From contig MDJB01000010.1 in assembly GCA_001752465.1 (NCBI GenBank), positions 1-43,382 of the forward strand: a stretch of 43,382 nt of DNA, in the 5' to 3' direction. Under the pieces are notes generated by a model. It was not told where the DNA came from. It was given only the letters and a program-made list of their open reading frames with translations, and made no database searches. Source of the stretch: Haemophilus quentini (lineage in GTDB: Bacteria > Pseudomonadota > Gammaproteobacteria > Enterobacterales > Pasteurellaceae). Below, one piece after another: positions 10,882 through 21,337 of the stretch (position 1 is its first letter; each line of letters begins with the position of its first letter). The translations under genes were made by a program, and so were the position numbers.

Positions 10882-10903
10882 TTCTGCGATCTATATCGCA
10901 AAA
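10882..10903 (-). promoter_or_regulatory. CRP-S (Sxy-dependent competence) site upstream of comEC
   Basis: The 22-bp site is centred on TGCGATCTATATCGCA, with A/T-rich flanks. It matches the known CRP-S consensus core (TGCGA-N6-TCGCA) that replaces the canonical TGTGA half-sites and needs Sxy (TfoX) as well as CRP-cAMP. rec2 is a known member of the H. influenzae CRP-S regulon. The site lies in the 259-bp divergent region, close to comEC and 163 bp from dksA. Confidence 0.88.
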
Positions 10904-11066
10904 ATAAATGTTTCAGGAAAATTTACTTGCTAAAACAAACAACTTCTGATATTTATAGCGCCCTCAAAAATTGGGTTCCTAAAAGTGCTATCAGGAACAA
11001 ACTAAAATAACAAGACAGGAAGTCGTGAAGTTCACGCTTAAATTCTGTATGTATTAGGAGTGAGAG

Positions 11067-11504
11067 ATGTCAAAAGCATCGTTGAGCTTGCTAGATTTAG
11101 CAGGCGTAAAGCCTTATCAAATGAAAAAAGATGAAGAATATATGAGTGAAGATCAAATTCTTCATTTCAGAAAAATTCTTAGTGCTTGGCACGAGCAAAT
11201 CGTGGAAGAAGCTTCTCGCACCGTTGCACATATGCAGGATGAAGTGACCAATTTCCCCGATCCCGCAGACCGAGCGACTCAGGAAGAGGAATTCAGTCTA
11301 GAATTACGTAATCGCGATCGCGAACGTAAACTAATGAAAAAAATTGAAGCAACCTTGAAAAAACTTGATACCGATGATTTCGGTTACTGCGATTGTTGTG
11401 GTGAAGAAATTGGCATTCGCCGTTTAGAAGCACGCCCAACAGCAGATCTTTGCATTGACTGCAAAACGTTAGCTGAAATCCGCGAAAAACAAGTCGCTGG
11501 TTAA
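11067..11504 (+). CDS. dksA: RNA polymerase-binding transcription factor DksA
   Basis: This 145-residue protein binds the RNA polymerase secondary channel and works with ppGpp in stringent control. The coiled-coil region (residues about 35-108) has acidic residues at the tip ([14 protein letters not shown]). The C4 zinc finger is complete ([10 protein letters not shown]...LCIDCK, residues 110-137). A GGAG ribosome site precedes the ATG. It is divergent from comEC, and a strong terminator built from two uptake signals ends the transcript 20 bp after the stop. pcnB follows, as in E. coli, where dksA is also close upstream of pcnB. Confidence 0.97.
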   Translation: MSKASLSLLDLAGVKPYQMKKDEEYMSEDQILHFRKILSAWHEQIVEEASRTVAHMQDEVTNFPDPADRATQEEEFSLELRNRDRERKLMKKIEATLKKLDTDDFGYCDCCGEEIGIRRLEARPTADLCIDCKTLAEIREKQVAG

Positions 11505-11524
11505 TTCATTCTATTGAAAAATAC

Positions 11525-11556
11525 AAAAGTGCGGTTAAAATTAGCCGCACTTTTTT
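11525..11556 (+). terminator. dksA terminator formed by two inverted uptake signal sequences
   Basis: AAAAGTGCGG pairs with CCGCACTTTT around a 10-base loop, and the second arm runs into six T residues. The first arm holds a perfect USS core (11527-11535). The second differs only at the last core base. Confidence 0.88.
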
Positions 11557-11645
11557 GCATTTAAAAATGCGGAAAATTTTCCCTTACCTTTTCCAACAAG
11601 AAAAGAGCTAAGTCATTTATTTCCAACTAAAAAACGGAGTAAATT

Positions 11646-13109
11646 ATTCTTACTTATATTAAAAATTTGTTTGGCAAGAAGACAAAAAAATTAAAAGAGG
11701 TTGCCAAAACAAGTGCTCATTCTAAACGAGTTGAGCGTTCTAATAGTCAAATGCCAAAAGCGCGAGCAAAAAAATCAGAACAAACACACCGCTACGATAA
11801 AAATGTGATTAAAGCGGCTCAATTTGATATTTCACCGCGTGATTTTAGCCGTAATGCACTCACCGTAGTGGAAAAACTACAACGTCAAGGTTTCGAGGCT
11901 TATATCGTCGGTGGATGTATCCGTGATTTATTGCTCGGTAAAAAACCAAAAGATTTTGATGTGGCAACAAACGCCCGTCCTGAGCAAATCCAAAACATTT
12001 TTCAACGCCAATGCCGTTTAGTGGGTCGCCGTTTCCGATTAGCACATATTATGTTTGGTCGAGATATTATTGAAGTCGCCACTTTCCGTGCCAATCACAG
12101 TGATGCTCGCAATGAAAATCAAGCGAAACAGAGCAATGAAGGCATGTTACTGCGCGATAATGTTTACGGTACTATTGAACAAGATGCAGAACGCCGAGAC
12201 TTTACGGTCAATGCGCTATATTACAATCCGCAAGACAATACCTTACGTGATTATTTTGATGGTATTCATGATCTCAAAGCAGGAAAGCTACGCTTAATTG
12301 GAGATCCAGTTACGCGTTATCAAGAAGATCCTGTGCGCATGCTACGCTCAATTCGTTTCATGGCAAAACTTGATATGTTCCTTGAAAAACCGAGCGAACA
12401 GCCAATTCGTGAACTTGCGCCTTTATTAAAAAATATTCCGCCAGCCCGCTTATTTGACGAAAGTTTAAAATTATTGCAGGCGGGACAAGGGGTAAAAACC
12501 TATCGATTATTACGCCAATATGGTTTATTTGAACAACTTTTCCCTGCATTAAGCGCATATTTTACAGAGAAAGAAGATAGCTTTGCAGAACGCATGATCG
12601 TCACCTCGCTTACTTCTACGGATGAACGTGTTGCGGATAAACTTCGTATTAATCCTGCATTTTTATTTGCAGCATTTTTCTGGTATCCATTACGCGAAAA
12701 AGTGGAAATTTTGAAAAATGAAGGCGGTTTAAATAATCATGATGCTTATGCTTTAGCGGGTAATGAGGTTTTAGATTTATTCTGTCGCGCTTTGGCTGCA
12801 CCACGTCGTCACACTGCAGTTATTCGTGATATTTGGTTCTTACAGCTGCAATTATTAAAACGTACAGGCTCAGCACCAATGCGTACCATGGAACATCCAA
12901 AATTCCGTGCAGGCTTTGATTTACTGGCTATGCGTGCAGAAATTGAAGGTGGCGAAACGATTGAATTAGCTAAATGGTGGCACGAATATCAATTGAGCAA
13001 TGGTGAACAACGCGAACAGTTAGTACACGAGCAACAACGCTTACATCCCAAACCAAAGAAAAAATACTACCGTCCACGCCGTCGTAAAACAACGCGTTCA
13101 GCAGAATAA
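11646..13109 (+). CDS. pcnB: Poly(A) polymerase I, probably starting at an AUU codon
   Basis: PcnB adds 3' poly(A) tails that promote RNA decay. The head domain of class II nucleotidyltransferases is clear: VGGCIRDLLLGKKPKDFDVATNA (about 92-114 in this numbering), GRRFRLAHIMFG and RRDFTVNALYY. The C-terminus is very basic (KPKKKYYRPRRRKTTR). The first conventional start is TTG at 11667, which has no ribosome site. In frame upstream, ATT at 11646 has GGAG six bases before it and adds ILTYIKN, resembling the E. coli PcnB N-terminus. E. coli pcnB is a documented AUU-start gene. An in-frame TAA at 11640 blocks longer starts. The protein is then 487 residues. Confidence 0.93.
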   Translation: MLTYIKNLFGKKTKKLKEVAKTSAHSKRVERSNSQMPKARAKKSEQTHRYDKNVIKAAQFDISPRDFSRNALTVVEKLQRQGFEAYIVGGCIRDLLLGKKPKDFDVATNARPEQIQNIFQRQCRLVGRRFRLAHIMFGRDIIEVATFRANHSDARNENQAKQSNEGMLLRDNVYGTIEQDAERRDFTVNALYYNPQDNTLRDYFDGIHDLKAGKLRLIGDPVTRYQEDPVRMLRSIRFMAKLDMFLEKPSEQPIRELAPLLKNIPPARLFDESLKLLQAGQGVKTYRLLRQYGLFEQLFPALSAYFTEKEDSFAERMIVTSLTSTDERVADKLRINPAFLFAAFFWYPLREKVEILKNEGGLNNHDAYALAGNEVLDLFCRALAAPRRHTAVIRDIWFLQLQLLKRTGSAPMRTMEHPKFRAGFDLLAMRAEIEGGETIELAKWWHEYQLSNGEQREQLVHEQQRLHPKPKKKYYRPRRRKTTRSAE

Positions 13110-13117
13110 GGGAAGAG

Positions 13118-13600
13118 ATGATTACTGCATATATTGCCCTTGGTAGCAATTTGAATACACCAGTAGAACAATTACATGCTGCGCTTAAAGCGATAAGTCA
13201 GTTACCAAACACGCATTTGGTAACGACGAGCTCTTTGTATAAAAGCAAACCGCTCGGCCCACAAGATCAACCCGATTATGTGAATGCAGTTGCAAAAATT
13301 GAAACCGAGCTTAGCCCGCTAGCACTATTAGATGAATTGCAACGCATTGAAAATGAACAAGGTCGAGTTCGTTTACGTCGCTGGGGTGAGCGTACATTAG
13401 ATTTGGATATTTTACTCTACGGCAATGAAATCATTCAAAACGAGCGCTTAACGATTCCCCATTATGATATGCATAACCGTGAGTTTGTCATTGTGCCGTT
13501 ATTTGAAATCTCATCGGATCTGGTCTTACCTAACACTCAACCACTAGTAGATTTGGTCAAGCAATTTGATGACCATGAAATGGTAAAATTAAATCCCTAG
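13118..13600 (+). CDS. folK: 2-amino-4-hydroxy-6-hydroxymethyldihydropteridine pyrophosphokinase
   Basis: This 160-residue HPPK transfers pyrophosphate from ATP to the pterin in folate synthesis. Family motifs are IALGSNL at the N-terminus, RWGERTLDLDILLYG (about 87-101, with the magnesium-binding DLD) and IPHYDMHNREFVIVPLFEI. It starts 8 bp after pcnB, the same pair order as in E. coli (pcnB-folK), so the two are probably one transcript. Confidence 0.96.
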   Translation: MITAYIALGSNLNTPVEQLHAALKAISQLPNTHLVTTSSLYKSKPLGPQDQPDYVNAVAKIETELSPLALLDELQRIENEQGRVRLRRWGERTLDLDILLYGNEIIQNERLTIPHYDMHNREFVIVPLFEISSDLVLPNTQPLVDLVKQFDDHEMVKLNP

Positions 13601-13607
13601 AAATTTC

Positions 13608-13638
13608 ACTGCACTTTTATGAACCTCAAAAGTGCGGT
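13608..13638 (+). terminator. Inverted uptake-signal pair after folK, possible 3' end
   Basis: ACTGCACTTTT pairs with AAAAGTGCGGT (11 bp, one G-T wobble) around 9 bases. The second arm is a perfect USS and the first a one-base variant. There is no T tract, so termination is uncertain. Confidence 0.4.
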
Positions 13639-13675
13639 AGAATCTGCCCACATTTTTCTTCATTAATGACCCGTT

Positions 13676-14152
13676 ATGGAAAGCTTAACTCAATATATCC
13701 CTGATGAATTTTCTATGCTTCGCTTCGGCAAAAAACTCGCGGAAATTCTTTTAAAATTGCATACTGGAAAAGCAATTATGGTTTATCTTAACGGTGATCT
13801 TGGGGCAGGAAAAACAACGATGACACGCGGAATGCTGCAAGGTATCGGTCATCAGGGTAATGTAAAAAGCCCAACTTATACGCTAGTTGAAGAATACAAT
13901 ATTGCAGGCAAAATGATTTATCATTTTGATTTATATCGTTTAGCAGATCCTGAAGAGCTCGAATTTATGGGCATTAGAGATTATTTTAATACGGATAGCA
14001 TCTGCTTAATTGAATGGTCTGAAAAAGGACAAGGCATATTGCCGGAAGCAGATATTTTAGTGAATATTGATTATTATGATGATGCACGAAATATTGAATT
14101 AATCGCACAAACAAACTTAGGTGAAAATATTATAAGCGAATTTTCTAATTAA
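13676..14152 (+). CDS. tsaE: tRNA threonylcarbamoyladenosine biosynthesis ATPase TsaE
   Basis: This 158-residue P-loop ATPase works with TsaB, TsaD and TsaC to make t6A at position 37 of ANN-decoding tRNAs. Walker A is GDLGAGKTT (residues 38-46). [17 protein letters not shown] and LIEWSEKG are family motifs. It heads the plus-strand run tsaE-amiB-mutL-miaA, the same order as E. coli yjeE-amiB-mutL-miaA. No clear ribosome site is seen before the ATG. Confidence 0.96.
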   Translation: MESLTQYIPDEFSMLRFGKKLAEILLKLHTGKAIMVYLNGDLGAGKTTMTRGMLQGIGHQGNVKSPTYTLVEEYNIAGKMIYHFDLYRLADPEELEFMGIRDYFNTDSICLIEWSEKGQGILPEADILVNIDYYDDARNIELIAQTNLGENIISEFSN

Positions 14153-14159
14153 TTTATTT

Positions 14160-15530
14160 ATGAAAACTAAAATTTTATTTTTTCTTTTTTTTTCAACGTT
14201 TAGCATCTCTCTTTTTGCAGCCCCAATTACGATTGCGATTGACCCAGGTCATGGAGGAAAAGACCCTGGTGCAATCAGCCGAAACTTGGGAATTTATGAA
14301 AAAAATGTCACTCTTTCGATTGCAAAAGAGTTAAAAGCCTTACTTGATAAAGATCCAAATTTTCGTGGCGTATTAACGCGCAGCGGCGATTACTATATTT
14401 CCGTGCCTGAGCGTTCAGAAATCGCACGTAAATTTAAAGCGAATTATCTCATTTCCATTCATGCGGACTCATCTGAATCACCTGAACGTCGCGGTGCATC
14501 AGTCTGGGTGTTGTCAAACCGTCGAGCCAATGATGAAATGGGTCAATGGTTAGAAGACGATGAAAAACGCTCCGAATTACTCGGTGGCGCAGGAAAAGTA
14601 CTTTCACACAATAATGACAAATATCTTGACCAGACTGTACTTGATCTGCAATTCGGACATAGCCAACGTACTGGCTATGCGCTAGGCGAACATATTTTGC
14701 GCCATTTTGCTAAAGTAACAACATTAAGTCGCAGTACGCCACAACATGCAAGTCTAGGTGTTCTACGTTCGCCAGATATTCCTTCTGTGTTGGTAGAAAC
14801 GGGATTTCTTTCCAATTCAGAAGAAGAAAAAAAACTTAACTCTCAAGCCTATCGTCGCCGCATTGCTTATATGATTTATGAGGGGTTGGTTGCATTCCGC
14901 GGCGGAAAACCTAAATCTTTCATAAGAGATGACATTGTTCTGAATAGCAAACAAAATGACACAAAAAATTCAGAAAAAAATAACCGCATTTCCGAACAAA
15001 ATACAAATGAAAATAACATAAAAGACAGTGGTATTCGTCATATTGTGAAAAAGGGTGAAAGTTTAGGCAACCTTGCGAATAAATATGATGTCAAAGTGGC
15101 AGACATTGTGTCGTTAAACAAATTAAAGCGCGAAACGCTTTGGATTGGTGAAACCATCAAAATTCCAGATAATGGAAAAACTCAAAAAGCACAAGATGAA
15201 AAAATAAATTCATCAAAAAATAAAGAAAGTGCGGTGAAAAAGAGTGAAAAAACGACTGAAAAAACCAATACTGTAAAAGTAGAAAAATCAGAAAATAAAA
15301 CGGATAAAAATAAATCCTCAAATAAAACAAAAAAAGAGGAAACCTCATCCACTAAAAAATCGGATGAGAAAAAAGAGATTCCGCTTTACCATGTCATTCA
15401 AAAAGATCAGACAATCTATGCGGTATCGCGAGAATACAATATTTCAGTCAATCAAATTTTAAAGCTGAATCCAAAATTAAAAGATGGTAAAGCCCTAAGC
15501 GGACAAAAAATTAAATTAAGAGAAAAATAA
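14160..15530 (+). CDS. amiB: N-acetylmuramoyl-L-alanine amidase with two LysM domains
   Basis: This 456-residue periplasmic amidase cleaves the stem peptide from muramic acid to separate daughter cells. A signal peptide (residues 1-20, ending SLFA) is followed at once by the amidase_3 zinc site: [10 protein letters not shown], the glutamate in [17 protein letters not shown], and the catalytic glutamate in [11 protein letters not shown] long Lys/Ser/Asn-rich linker separates two LysM peptidoglycan-binding domains (about 293-337 and 408-455). The stop codon abuts the mutL ATG with no gap. E. coli AmiB has a single C-terminal LysM, so the second copy and long linker are notable but known in Haemophilus. 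Confidence 0.96.
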   Translation: MKTKILFFLFFSTFSISLFAAPITIAIDPGHGGKDPGAISRNLGIYEKNVTLSIAKELKALLDKDPNFRGVLTRSGDYYISVPERSEIARKFKANYLISIHADSSESPERRGASVWVLSNRRANDEMGQWLEDDEKRSELLGGAGKVLSHNNDKYLDQTVLDLQFGHSQRTGYALGEHILRHFAKVTTLSRSTPQHASLGVLRSPDIPSVLVETGFLSNSEEEKKLNSQAYRRRIAYMIYEGLVAFRGGKPKSFIRDDIVLNSKQNDTKNSEKNNRISEQNTNENNIKDSGIRHIVKKGESLGNLANKYDVKVADIVSLNKLKRETLWIGETIKIPDNGKTQKAQDEKINSSKNKESAVKKSEKTTEKTNTVKVEKSENKTDKNKSSNKTKKEETSSTKKSDEKKEIPLYHVIQKDQTIYAVSREYNISVNQILKLNPKLKDGKALSGQKIKLREK

Positions 15531-17420
15531 ATGCCAATTAAAATTCTTTCCCCACAACTTGCGAACCAAATTGCTGCTGGTGAAGTGGTAGAACGCCCTG
15601 CGTCTGTAGTGAAAGAATTAGTGGAAAATAGCCTTGATGCAGGTGCAAATAAAATCCAAATCGATATCGAAAATGGTGGGGCAAATTTAATCCGAATTCG
15701 TGACAACGGCTGTGGTATTCCAAAAGAAGAATTAAGTCTTGCTTTGGCACGACATGCTACGAGTAAAATAGCCGATCTTGACGATCTCGAGGCAATTTTA
15801 AGTTTAGGTTTTCGTGGTGAAGCTTTGGCAAGTATCAGCTCGGTATCACGCTTAACGCTCACCTCTCGCACCGAAGCACAAACTGAGGCTTGGCAAGTTT
15901 ATGCACAAGGTCGTGATATGAAAACAACGATCAAACCCGCATCACATCCTGTCGGCACAACAGTTGAAGTTGCCAATCTTTTTTTCAACACGCCAGCCCG
16001 CCGAAAATTTTTGCGCACAGATAAAACAGAATTTGCTCATATTGATGAAGTCATTCGCCGCATTGCTTTAACAAAATTCAACACGGCATTTACATTAACG
16101 CATAATGGGAAAATTATCCGTCAATATCGTCCTGCTGAAGCGCTCAATCAGCAACTAAAACGTGTTGCTGCTATTTGTGGAGATGATTTTATCAAAAATG
16201 CCTTACGAATTGATTGGAAACACGATGATTTACACTTATCGGGCTGGGTAGCCACACCAAATTTTAGCCGAACTCAAAATGATTTAAGTTATTGCTATAT
16301 TAATGGTCGAATGGTTCGAGATAAAGTGATCAGCCATGCTATTCGACAAGCCTATGCACAATATTTACCAACCGATGCTTATCCTGCGTTTGTGTTGTTT
16401 ATTGACTTAAACCCACACGATGTGGATGTCAACGTTCATCCAACCAAACATGAAGTGCGCTTTCACCAACAACGCCTCATTCATGATTTTATTTACGAAG
16501 GCATCAGCCATGCGCTAAACAATCAAGAACAACTTAATTGGCACACAGACCAAAGTGCAGTAGGAAATCACGAAGAAAATACGGTGCATGAACCCCAACC
16601 GAATTACAGCATTCGTCCTAATCGTGCAGCTGCGGGGCAAAATATCTTTGCGCCACAACATCACGAAAAATCACAGCAAAATCAACCGCACTTTTCTAAT
16701 ACACCAGTGTTGCCAAATCATGTAAGTACAGGTTATCGAGATTACCGTTCTGATGCACCGAGTAAAACTGAGCAACGTTTATATGGTGAATTATTACGCA
16801 CATTACCGCCTACAGAGCAAAAGGATATATCGAATACAGCACAACAAAATATTTCAGATACAGTTAAAATCATCTCAACTGAAATAACTGAGTGCTCATC
16901 ACATCTACGCGCCCTTTCACTTATTGAAAATCGCGCGCTCTTATTACAACAAAATCAAGATTTCTTTTTGCTTTCATTGGAAAAATTACAACGCTTGCAA
17001 TGGCAATTGGCTTTACAACAAACATACATTGAACAACAGCCTTTATTGATTCCAATCGTGTTTCGCTTAACTGAATCACAATTTCAAGCATGGCAACAAT
17101 ATTCAGATGACTTCAAAAAAATTGGCTTTGAATTTATCGAAAATCAAGCACAATTACGCTTAACCTTAAATAAAGTGCCAAGTGTATTACGCACACAAAA
17201 TCTACAAAAATGCGTGATGGCAATGCTGACTAGAGAGGAAAATTCATCACCATTTTTAACCGCACTTTGCTCACAATTAGAATGTAAAACCTTTGACGCT
17301 TTAGCGGATGCACTCAATTTATTGAGCGAGACGGAACGTTTACTGACGCAAACAAATCGCACGGCATTTACCCAGTTGCTAAAACCTGTTAACTGGCAGC
17401 CTTTATTAAACGAAATTTAG
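15531..17420 (+). CDS. mutL: DNA mismatch repair protein MutL
   Basis: This 629-residue MutL couples MutS mismatch recognition to MutH and UvrD. The N-terminal GHKL ATPase has all motifs: [42 protein letters not shown] and [20 protein letters not shown]. The linker (residues about 345-430) is rich in Gln, His and Asn. I see no DQHA-type endonuclease motif in the C-terminal dimerisation domain, as expected for species that use MutH. A USS lies in the linker (16685) and another near the 3' end (17259). Confidence 0.97.
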   Translation: MPIKILSPQLANQIAAGEVVERPASVVKELVENSLDAGANKIQIDIENGGANLIRIRDNGCGIPKEELSLALARHATSKIADLDDLEAILSLGFRGEALASISSVSRLTLTSRTEAQTEAWQVYAQGRDMKTTIKPASHPVGTTVEVANLFFNTPARRKFLRTDKTEFAHIDEVIRRIALTKFNTAFTLTHNGKIIRQYRPAEALNQQLKRVAAICGDDFIKNALRIDWKHDDLHLSGWVATPNFSRTQNDLSYCYINGRMVRDKVISHAIRQAYAQYLPTDAYPAFVLFIDLNPHDVDVNVHPTKHEVRFHQQRLIHDFIYEGISHALNNQEQLNWHTDQSAVGNHEENTVHEPQPNYSIRPNRAAAGQNIFAPQHHEKSQQNQPHFSNTPVLPNHVSTGYRDYRSDAPSKTEQRLYGELLRTLPPTEQKDISNTAQQNISDTVKIISTEITECSSHLRALSLIENRALLLQQNQDFFLLSLEKLQRLQWQLALQQTYIEQQPLLIPIVFRLTESQFQAWQQYSDDFKKIGFEFIENQAQLRLTLNKVPSVLRTQNLQKCVMAMLTREENSSPFLTALCSQLECKTFDALADALNLLSETERLLTQTNRTAFTQLLKPVNWQPLLNEI

Positions 17421-17427
17421 ATTCTTC

Positions 17428-18363
17428 ATGAAACCAACCGCAATTTTTTTAATGGGCCCAACAGCCTCCGGTAAAACAGATTTAGCCATTCAACTACGAA
17501 GCTCGCTTCCAGTCGAAGTGATTAGTGTGGATTCAGCACTCATTTATAAGGGAATGGATATTGGCACAGCGAAACCATCAAAAGAAGAACTTGACCTTGC
17601 GCCTCATCGATTGATCGATATTTTAGATCCGTCAGAAAGCTATTCCGCAATGAATTTTCGCGATGATGCACTACGAGAAATGGCTGATATTACTGCACAA
17701 GGTAAAATTCCGTTACTAGTGGGCGGCACGATGTTGTATTACAAAGCCTTAATTGAAGGACTTTCGCCATTACCTTCTGCTGATGAAAATATTCGCGCCG
17801 AGCTTGAACAAAAAGCGGCTCAACAAGGTTGGACAGCATTACATACAGAACTCGCCAAAATCGATCCTATTTCTGCCGCCCGAATTAATCCGAGTGATTC
17901 TCAACGAATCAATCGTGCTTTAGAGGTTTTTTACATCACAGGAAAATCACTCACAGAGCTGACGGAAGAAAAAGGCGAAGGCTTGCCTTATGATTTTGTG
18001 CAATTTGCAATTGCGCCGCAAGATCGTCATATTTTGCATAACCGCATTGAACAACGCTTTCATAAAATGATTGAACTGGACTTTCAATCAGAAGTGGAGA
18101 AACTTTATGCGCGTGGTGATTTAAATATTAATCTACCGTCGATTCGCTGCGTGGGCTATCGTCAAATGTGGGAATATTTGCAAGGTGATTACGATCACGA
18201 GGAAATGATTTTCCGTGGTATTTGCGCAACTCGACAACTTGCAAAACGCCAACTCACTTGGCTACGCGGTTGGAAAACGCCAATACAATGGCTGGATAGT
18301 TTACAACCTAAACAAGCGAAAGAAACCGTATTACGTCACTTAGATTCCTATCAAAAAGGTTAG
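17428..18363 (+). CDS. miaA: tRNA dimethylallyltransferase MiaA
   Basis: This 311-residue enzyme prenylates A37 of UNN-decoding tRNAs. It has the P-loop [11 protein letters not shown] (residues 10-20), [17 protein letters not shown], the [16 protein letters not shown] segment and the GYRQMWEYL motif. It starts 7 bp after mutL. No hfq follows, unlike E. coli; glnE starts 5 bp after the miaA stop. Confidence 0.97.
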   Translation: MKPTAIFLMGPTASGKTDLAIQLRSSLPVEVISVDSALIYKGMDIGTAKPSKEELDLAPHRLIDILDPSESYSAMNFRDDALREMADITAQGKIPLLVGGTMLYYKALIEGLSPLPSADENIRAELEQKAAQQGWTALHTELAKIDPISAARINPSDSQRINRALEVFYITGKSLTELTEEKGEGLPYDFVQFAIAPQDRHILHNRIEQRFHKMIELDFQSEVEKLYARGDLNINLPSIRCVGYRQMWEYLQGDYDHEEMIFRGICATRQLAKRQLTWLRGWKTPIQWLDSLQPKQAKETVLRHLDSYQKG

Positions 18364-18368
18364 AAAAA

Positions 18369-21317
18369 ATGACCGCACTTTCTGCCCTCATTGAACAAAA
18401 ATTACAATCTCTTGGCACAATTCTGTGCCAATCTTTTCCAGAGCTATCCCCAGAAAAAATTCACGACGCCATTCAAAAAAATTTAAACCATCCTGAACTG
18501 CCTATTTACCAATTAGGCTATGCTATGGCAATGTCTGACTTTGTGGAAAAAGTCTTGCAAAAATACCCGCACTTAGGGAAACTATGGTTGGAAAAATCGC
18601 CGTGTTTTGCAGATTGCTCTACCTATATTGAACGTTTGAATAGAGAGTTAACCAATGTACATGACGAAACCGCACTCTATCAAACATTACGCCAATTCCG
18701 TAACATTGAAATGGCAAAATTAAGTTTTTGTCAAAGTTTGAATCTTGCCACTGTAGAAGAAATTTTTGTTCATCTTTCACAACTTGCAGAAAGTTTAATT
18801 ATCGCTGCTCGCGATTGGCTTTATCATCAAGCCTGTGCGGAGATGGGCACACCAATGGATGAACAAGGTAATCCGCAACAGCTTTATATCCTAGGAATGG
18901 GGAAACTAGGTGGCTTTGAACTAAATTTTTCCTCGGATATTGATTTAATTTTCACTTATCCATCACAAGGGGAAACGTCCATTGAGAATACGAATGCTCG
19001 ACGTTCTGTGGATAATGGAAAATTTTTTACGCGTTTAGGACAACGCCTTATTTCTGCCTTAGATGAATTTACATCTGATGGTTTTGTGTATCGAACCGAT
19101 ATGCGCTTGCGCCCATTTGGTGACAGCGGTGCGCTTGTTCTCAGCTTTGCGGCAATGGAACAATATTATCAAGATCAAGGTCGAGATTGGGAACGCTATG
19201 CGATGATCAAAGGGCGAATATTGGGTGCACAAACAAAGAATCCCAACGTTTCAAAATTACAAAAAATGTTACGCCCTTTTGTCTATCGCCGTTACATTGA
19301 CTTTAGTGTGATTCAATCTTTACGAGAGATGAAAGGCAAAATTGAGCGAGAAGTACGTCGTCGTGGTTTGAAAGATAATATTAAATTGGGTGCAGGGGGG
19401 ATTCGTGAAGTCGAATTTATCGTGCAAGTTTTTCAACTCATTCGAGGAGGGCGAGAAATCAATCTGCAACAACATTCACTCTTAAAGATCTTGCCTGAAA
19501 TTACCAAACTAGGATTAATTACCGAACAACAATTCCACGATTTACGTGAAAGTTATATTTTTTTACGTCGTGTAGAAAACATTCTACAAGCAATTAATGA
19601 TCAACAAACTCAAACACTACCAACCGATGAAATAGATCAAATTCGTTTAGTCGAGGCATGTAAAACATTCACCTGTTTAAATGAAAATAATCAAACCATT
19701 GAAAAACATTATCCAATAGAAAATTGGGACGATTTTTACCTCACCTTGCAACAAAAACAAGAAAAAGTGCGAGCAGTATTTACTCAATTAATCGGTGATG
19801 AACAAGATGAGCCTTCACAAACTGATGATAGCCAATGGCAAGATTTTTTAGAATCAGATTTTGAGGATATTGAACAAATATTATTAGAGAGTGGTGTATC
19901 AGAAAATAATATTGATGAAGTTTTAGAAAAGCTTTGTCAATTCAAGGACAGCCTAAATCACAGAGTGATTGGTTCGCGTGGGCGTGATGTTTTGAGCCAT
20001 TTAATGCCAATAGTGCTTGCACTCATTTTTGAACAAGAAAATTACCGCACTTTACTCCCCCGAATTCTGAACATTATTGAAAAAATTTCGAGTCGCACGA
20101 CTTATTTAGAATTATTGTTGGAAAATCCTCGTGCCCTTCAGCAAGTTATTGAACTTTGTGCACAGTCTCAACTTATTTCAGAACAACTGGCTCGCCACCC
20201 TATCTTATTAGATGAATTACTTAATACAGAAGCGCTACGCTATCCATTGCCATTTACCCAATATCCTGCAGAGTTACACCAATATTTACTTCGTTTACCA
20301 CCTGATGATGAAGAACAGCTTATTGATGCTTTACGTCAATTTAAACAAGTAACCCTATTAAAAGTGGCCGCAGCAGATATTTTAGGGGCATTACCGGTAA
20401 TGAAGGTAAGCGGTCATTTAACCTATCTTGCTGAAGCGATTATTGAAGTCGTTGTGAATCTAGCTTGGAAACAAGTTTCCTCTAGATTTGGCATACCTGA
20501 ACATTTACAAAATGATGAAAAAGGATTTTTAGTTATTGGTTATGGAAAACTGGGTGGTATTGAACTCGGTTATAAATCCGATTTAGACCTGGTATTTTTG
20601 TACGATGCCGTAGAAAGTCAAACAACAGGTGGCAAAAAAGTGATTGATAGCAATCAATTTTACCTGCGTTTGGCACAAAAGATTGTGAGTATTTTCAGCA
20701 TAAATACTTCCGCTGGCGTACTTTATGAGGCAGATGTGCGTCTACGCCCGTCTGGCGATACTGGCTTAATTGGCTGCTCTCTTTCTGCATTTGCCCATTA
20801 TCAATTGAATGAAGCTTGGACATGGGAAAAACAAGCTCTTGTGCGTGCTCGCCCTGTATTTGGTGAATCATCTCTTAAAGCTAAATTTGAGCATATCCGC
20901 CAACAAGTACTTTCTGCATCACGAGATATTGAACAATTAAAACGAGATGTTGTGGAAATGCGAGAAAAAATGTTCACGCATTTGTCCCATTCAAAAAATG
21001 GTGAATTTAATCTTAAAACAGATCGCGGCGGTATCACTGATATTGAATTTATCGCTCAATATTTAATGCTTGCCAATGCTCCGCAAAACCCACAACTAAC
21101 AAAATGGTCAGACAACGTACGTATTTTCGATGATATGGCAGAGGCTCAAATTATTAGCCAAACAGACTGCGACACATTAAAACAATGTTATGTTGATTTA
21201 CGCAATGCTATTCACCATTTAAATTTGATAGGTAAATCCTCTGTTGTAGATGAAACTGAATTTGTCAAAGAGCGGTCATTTATTCAAGCATTTTGGGATA
21301 AGCTATTTAGTTCATAA
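18369..21317 (+). CDS. glnE: Bifunctional glutamine synthetase adenylyl-removing/adenylyltransferase
   Basis: This 982-residue cytosolic enzyme adds and removes AMP on glutamine synthetase in response to nitrogen status through PII. Two nucleotidyltransferase domains are visible: the N-terminal removase ([22 protein letters not shown], near 175) and the C-terminal transferase ([25 protein letters not shown], near 720), each with its DxD metal motif. Each domain is followed by a GlnD-like regulatory stretch ([12 protein letters not shown] or [12 protein letters not shown]). Its first codons (MTAL) are encoded by a USS. It is convergent with recN. Confidence 0.97.
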   Translation: MTALSALIEQKLQSLGTILCQSFPELSPEKIHDAIQKNLNHPELPIYQLGYAMAMSDFVEKVLQKYPHLGKLWLEKSPCFADCSTYIERLNRELTNVHDETALYQTLRQFRNIEMAKLSFCQSLNLATVEEIFVHLSQLAESLIIAARDWLYHQACAEMGTPMDEQGNPQQLYILGMGKLGGFELNFSSDIDLIFTYPSQGETSIENTNARRSVDNGKFFTRLGQRLISALDEFTSDGFVYRTDMRLRPFGDSGALVLSFAAMEQYYQDQGRDWERYAMIKGRILGAQTKNPNVSKLQKMLRPFVYRRYIDFSVIQSLREMKGKIEREVRRRGLKDNIKLGAGGIREVEFIVQVFQLIRGGREINLQQHSLLKILPEITKLGLITEQQFHDLRESYIFLRRVENILQAINDQQTQTLPTDEIDQIRLVEACKTFTCLNENNQTIEKHYPIENWDDFYLTLQQKQEKVRAVFTQLIGDEQDEPSQTDDSQWQDFLESDFEDIEQILLESGVSENNIDEVLEKLCQFKDSLNHRVIGSRGRDVLSHLMPIVLALIFEQENYRTLLPRILNIIEKISSRTTYLELLLENPRALQQVIELCAQSQLISEQLARHPILLDELLNTEALRYPLPFTQYPAELHQYLLRLPPDDEEQLIDALRQFKQVTLLKVAAADILGALPVMKVSGHLTYLAEAIIEVVVNLAWKQVSSRFGIPEHLQNDEKGFLVIGYGKLGGIELGYKSDLDLVFLYDAVESQTTGGKKVIDSNQFYLRLAQKIVSIFSINTSAGVLYEADVRLRPSGDTGLIGCSLSAFAHYQLNEAWTWEKQALVRARPVFGESSLKAKFEHIRQQVLSASRDIEQLKRDVVEMREKMFTHLSHSKNGEFNLKTDRGGITDIEFIAQYLMLANAPQNPQLTKWSDNVRIFDDMAEAQIISQTDCDTLKQCYVDLRNAIHHLNLIGKSSVVDETEFVKERSFIQAFWDKLFSS

Positions 21318-21337
21318 AATAGCAATTAAATCTCATT

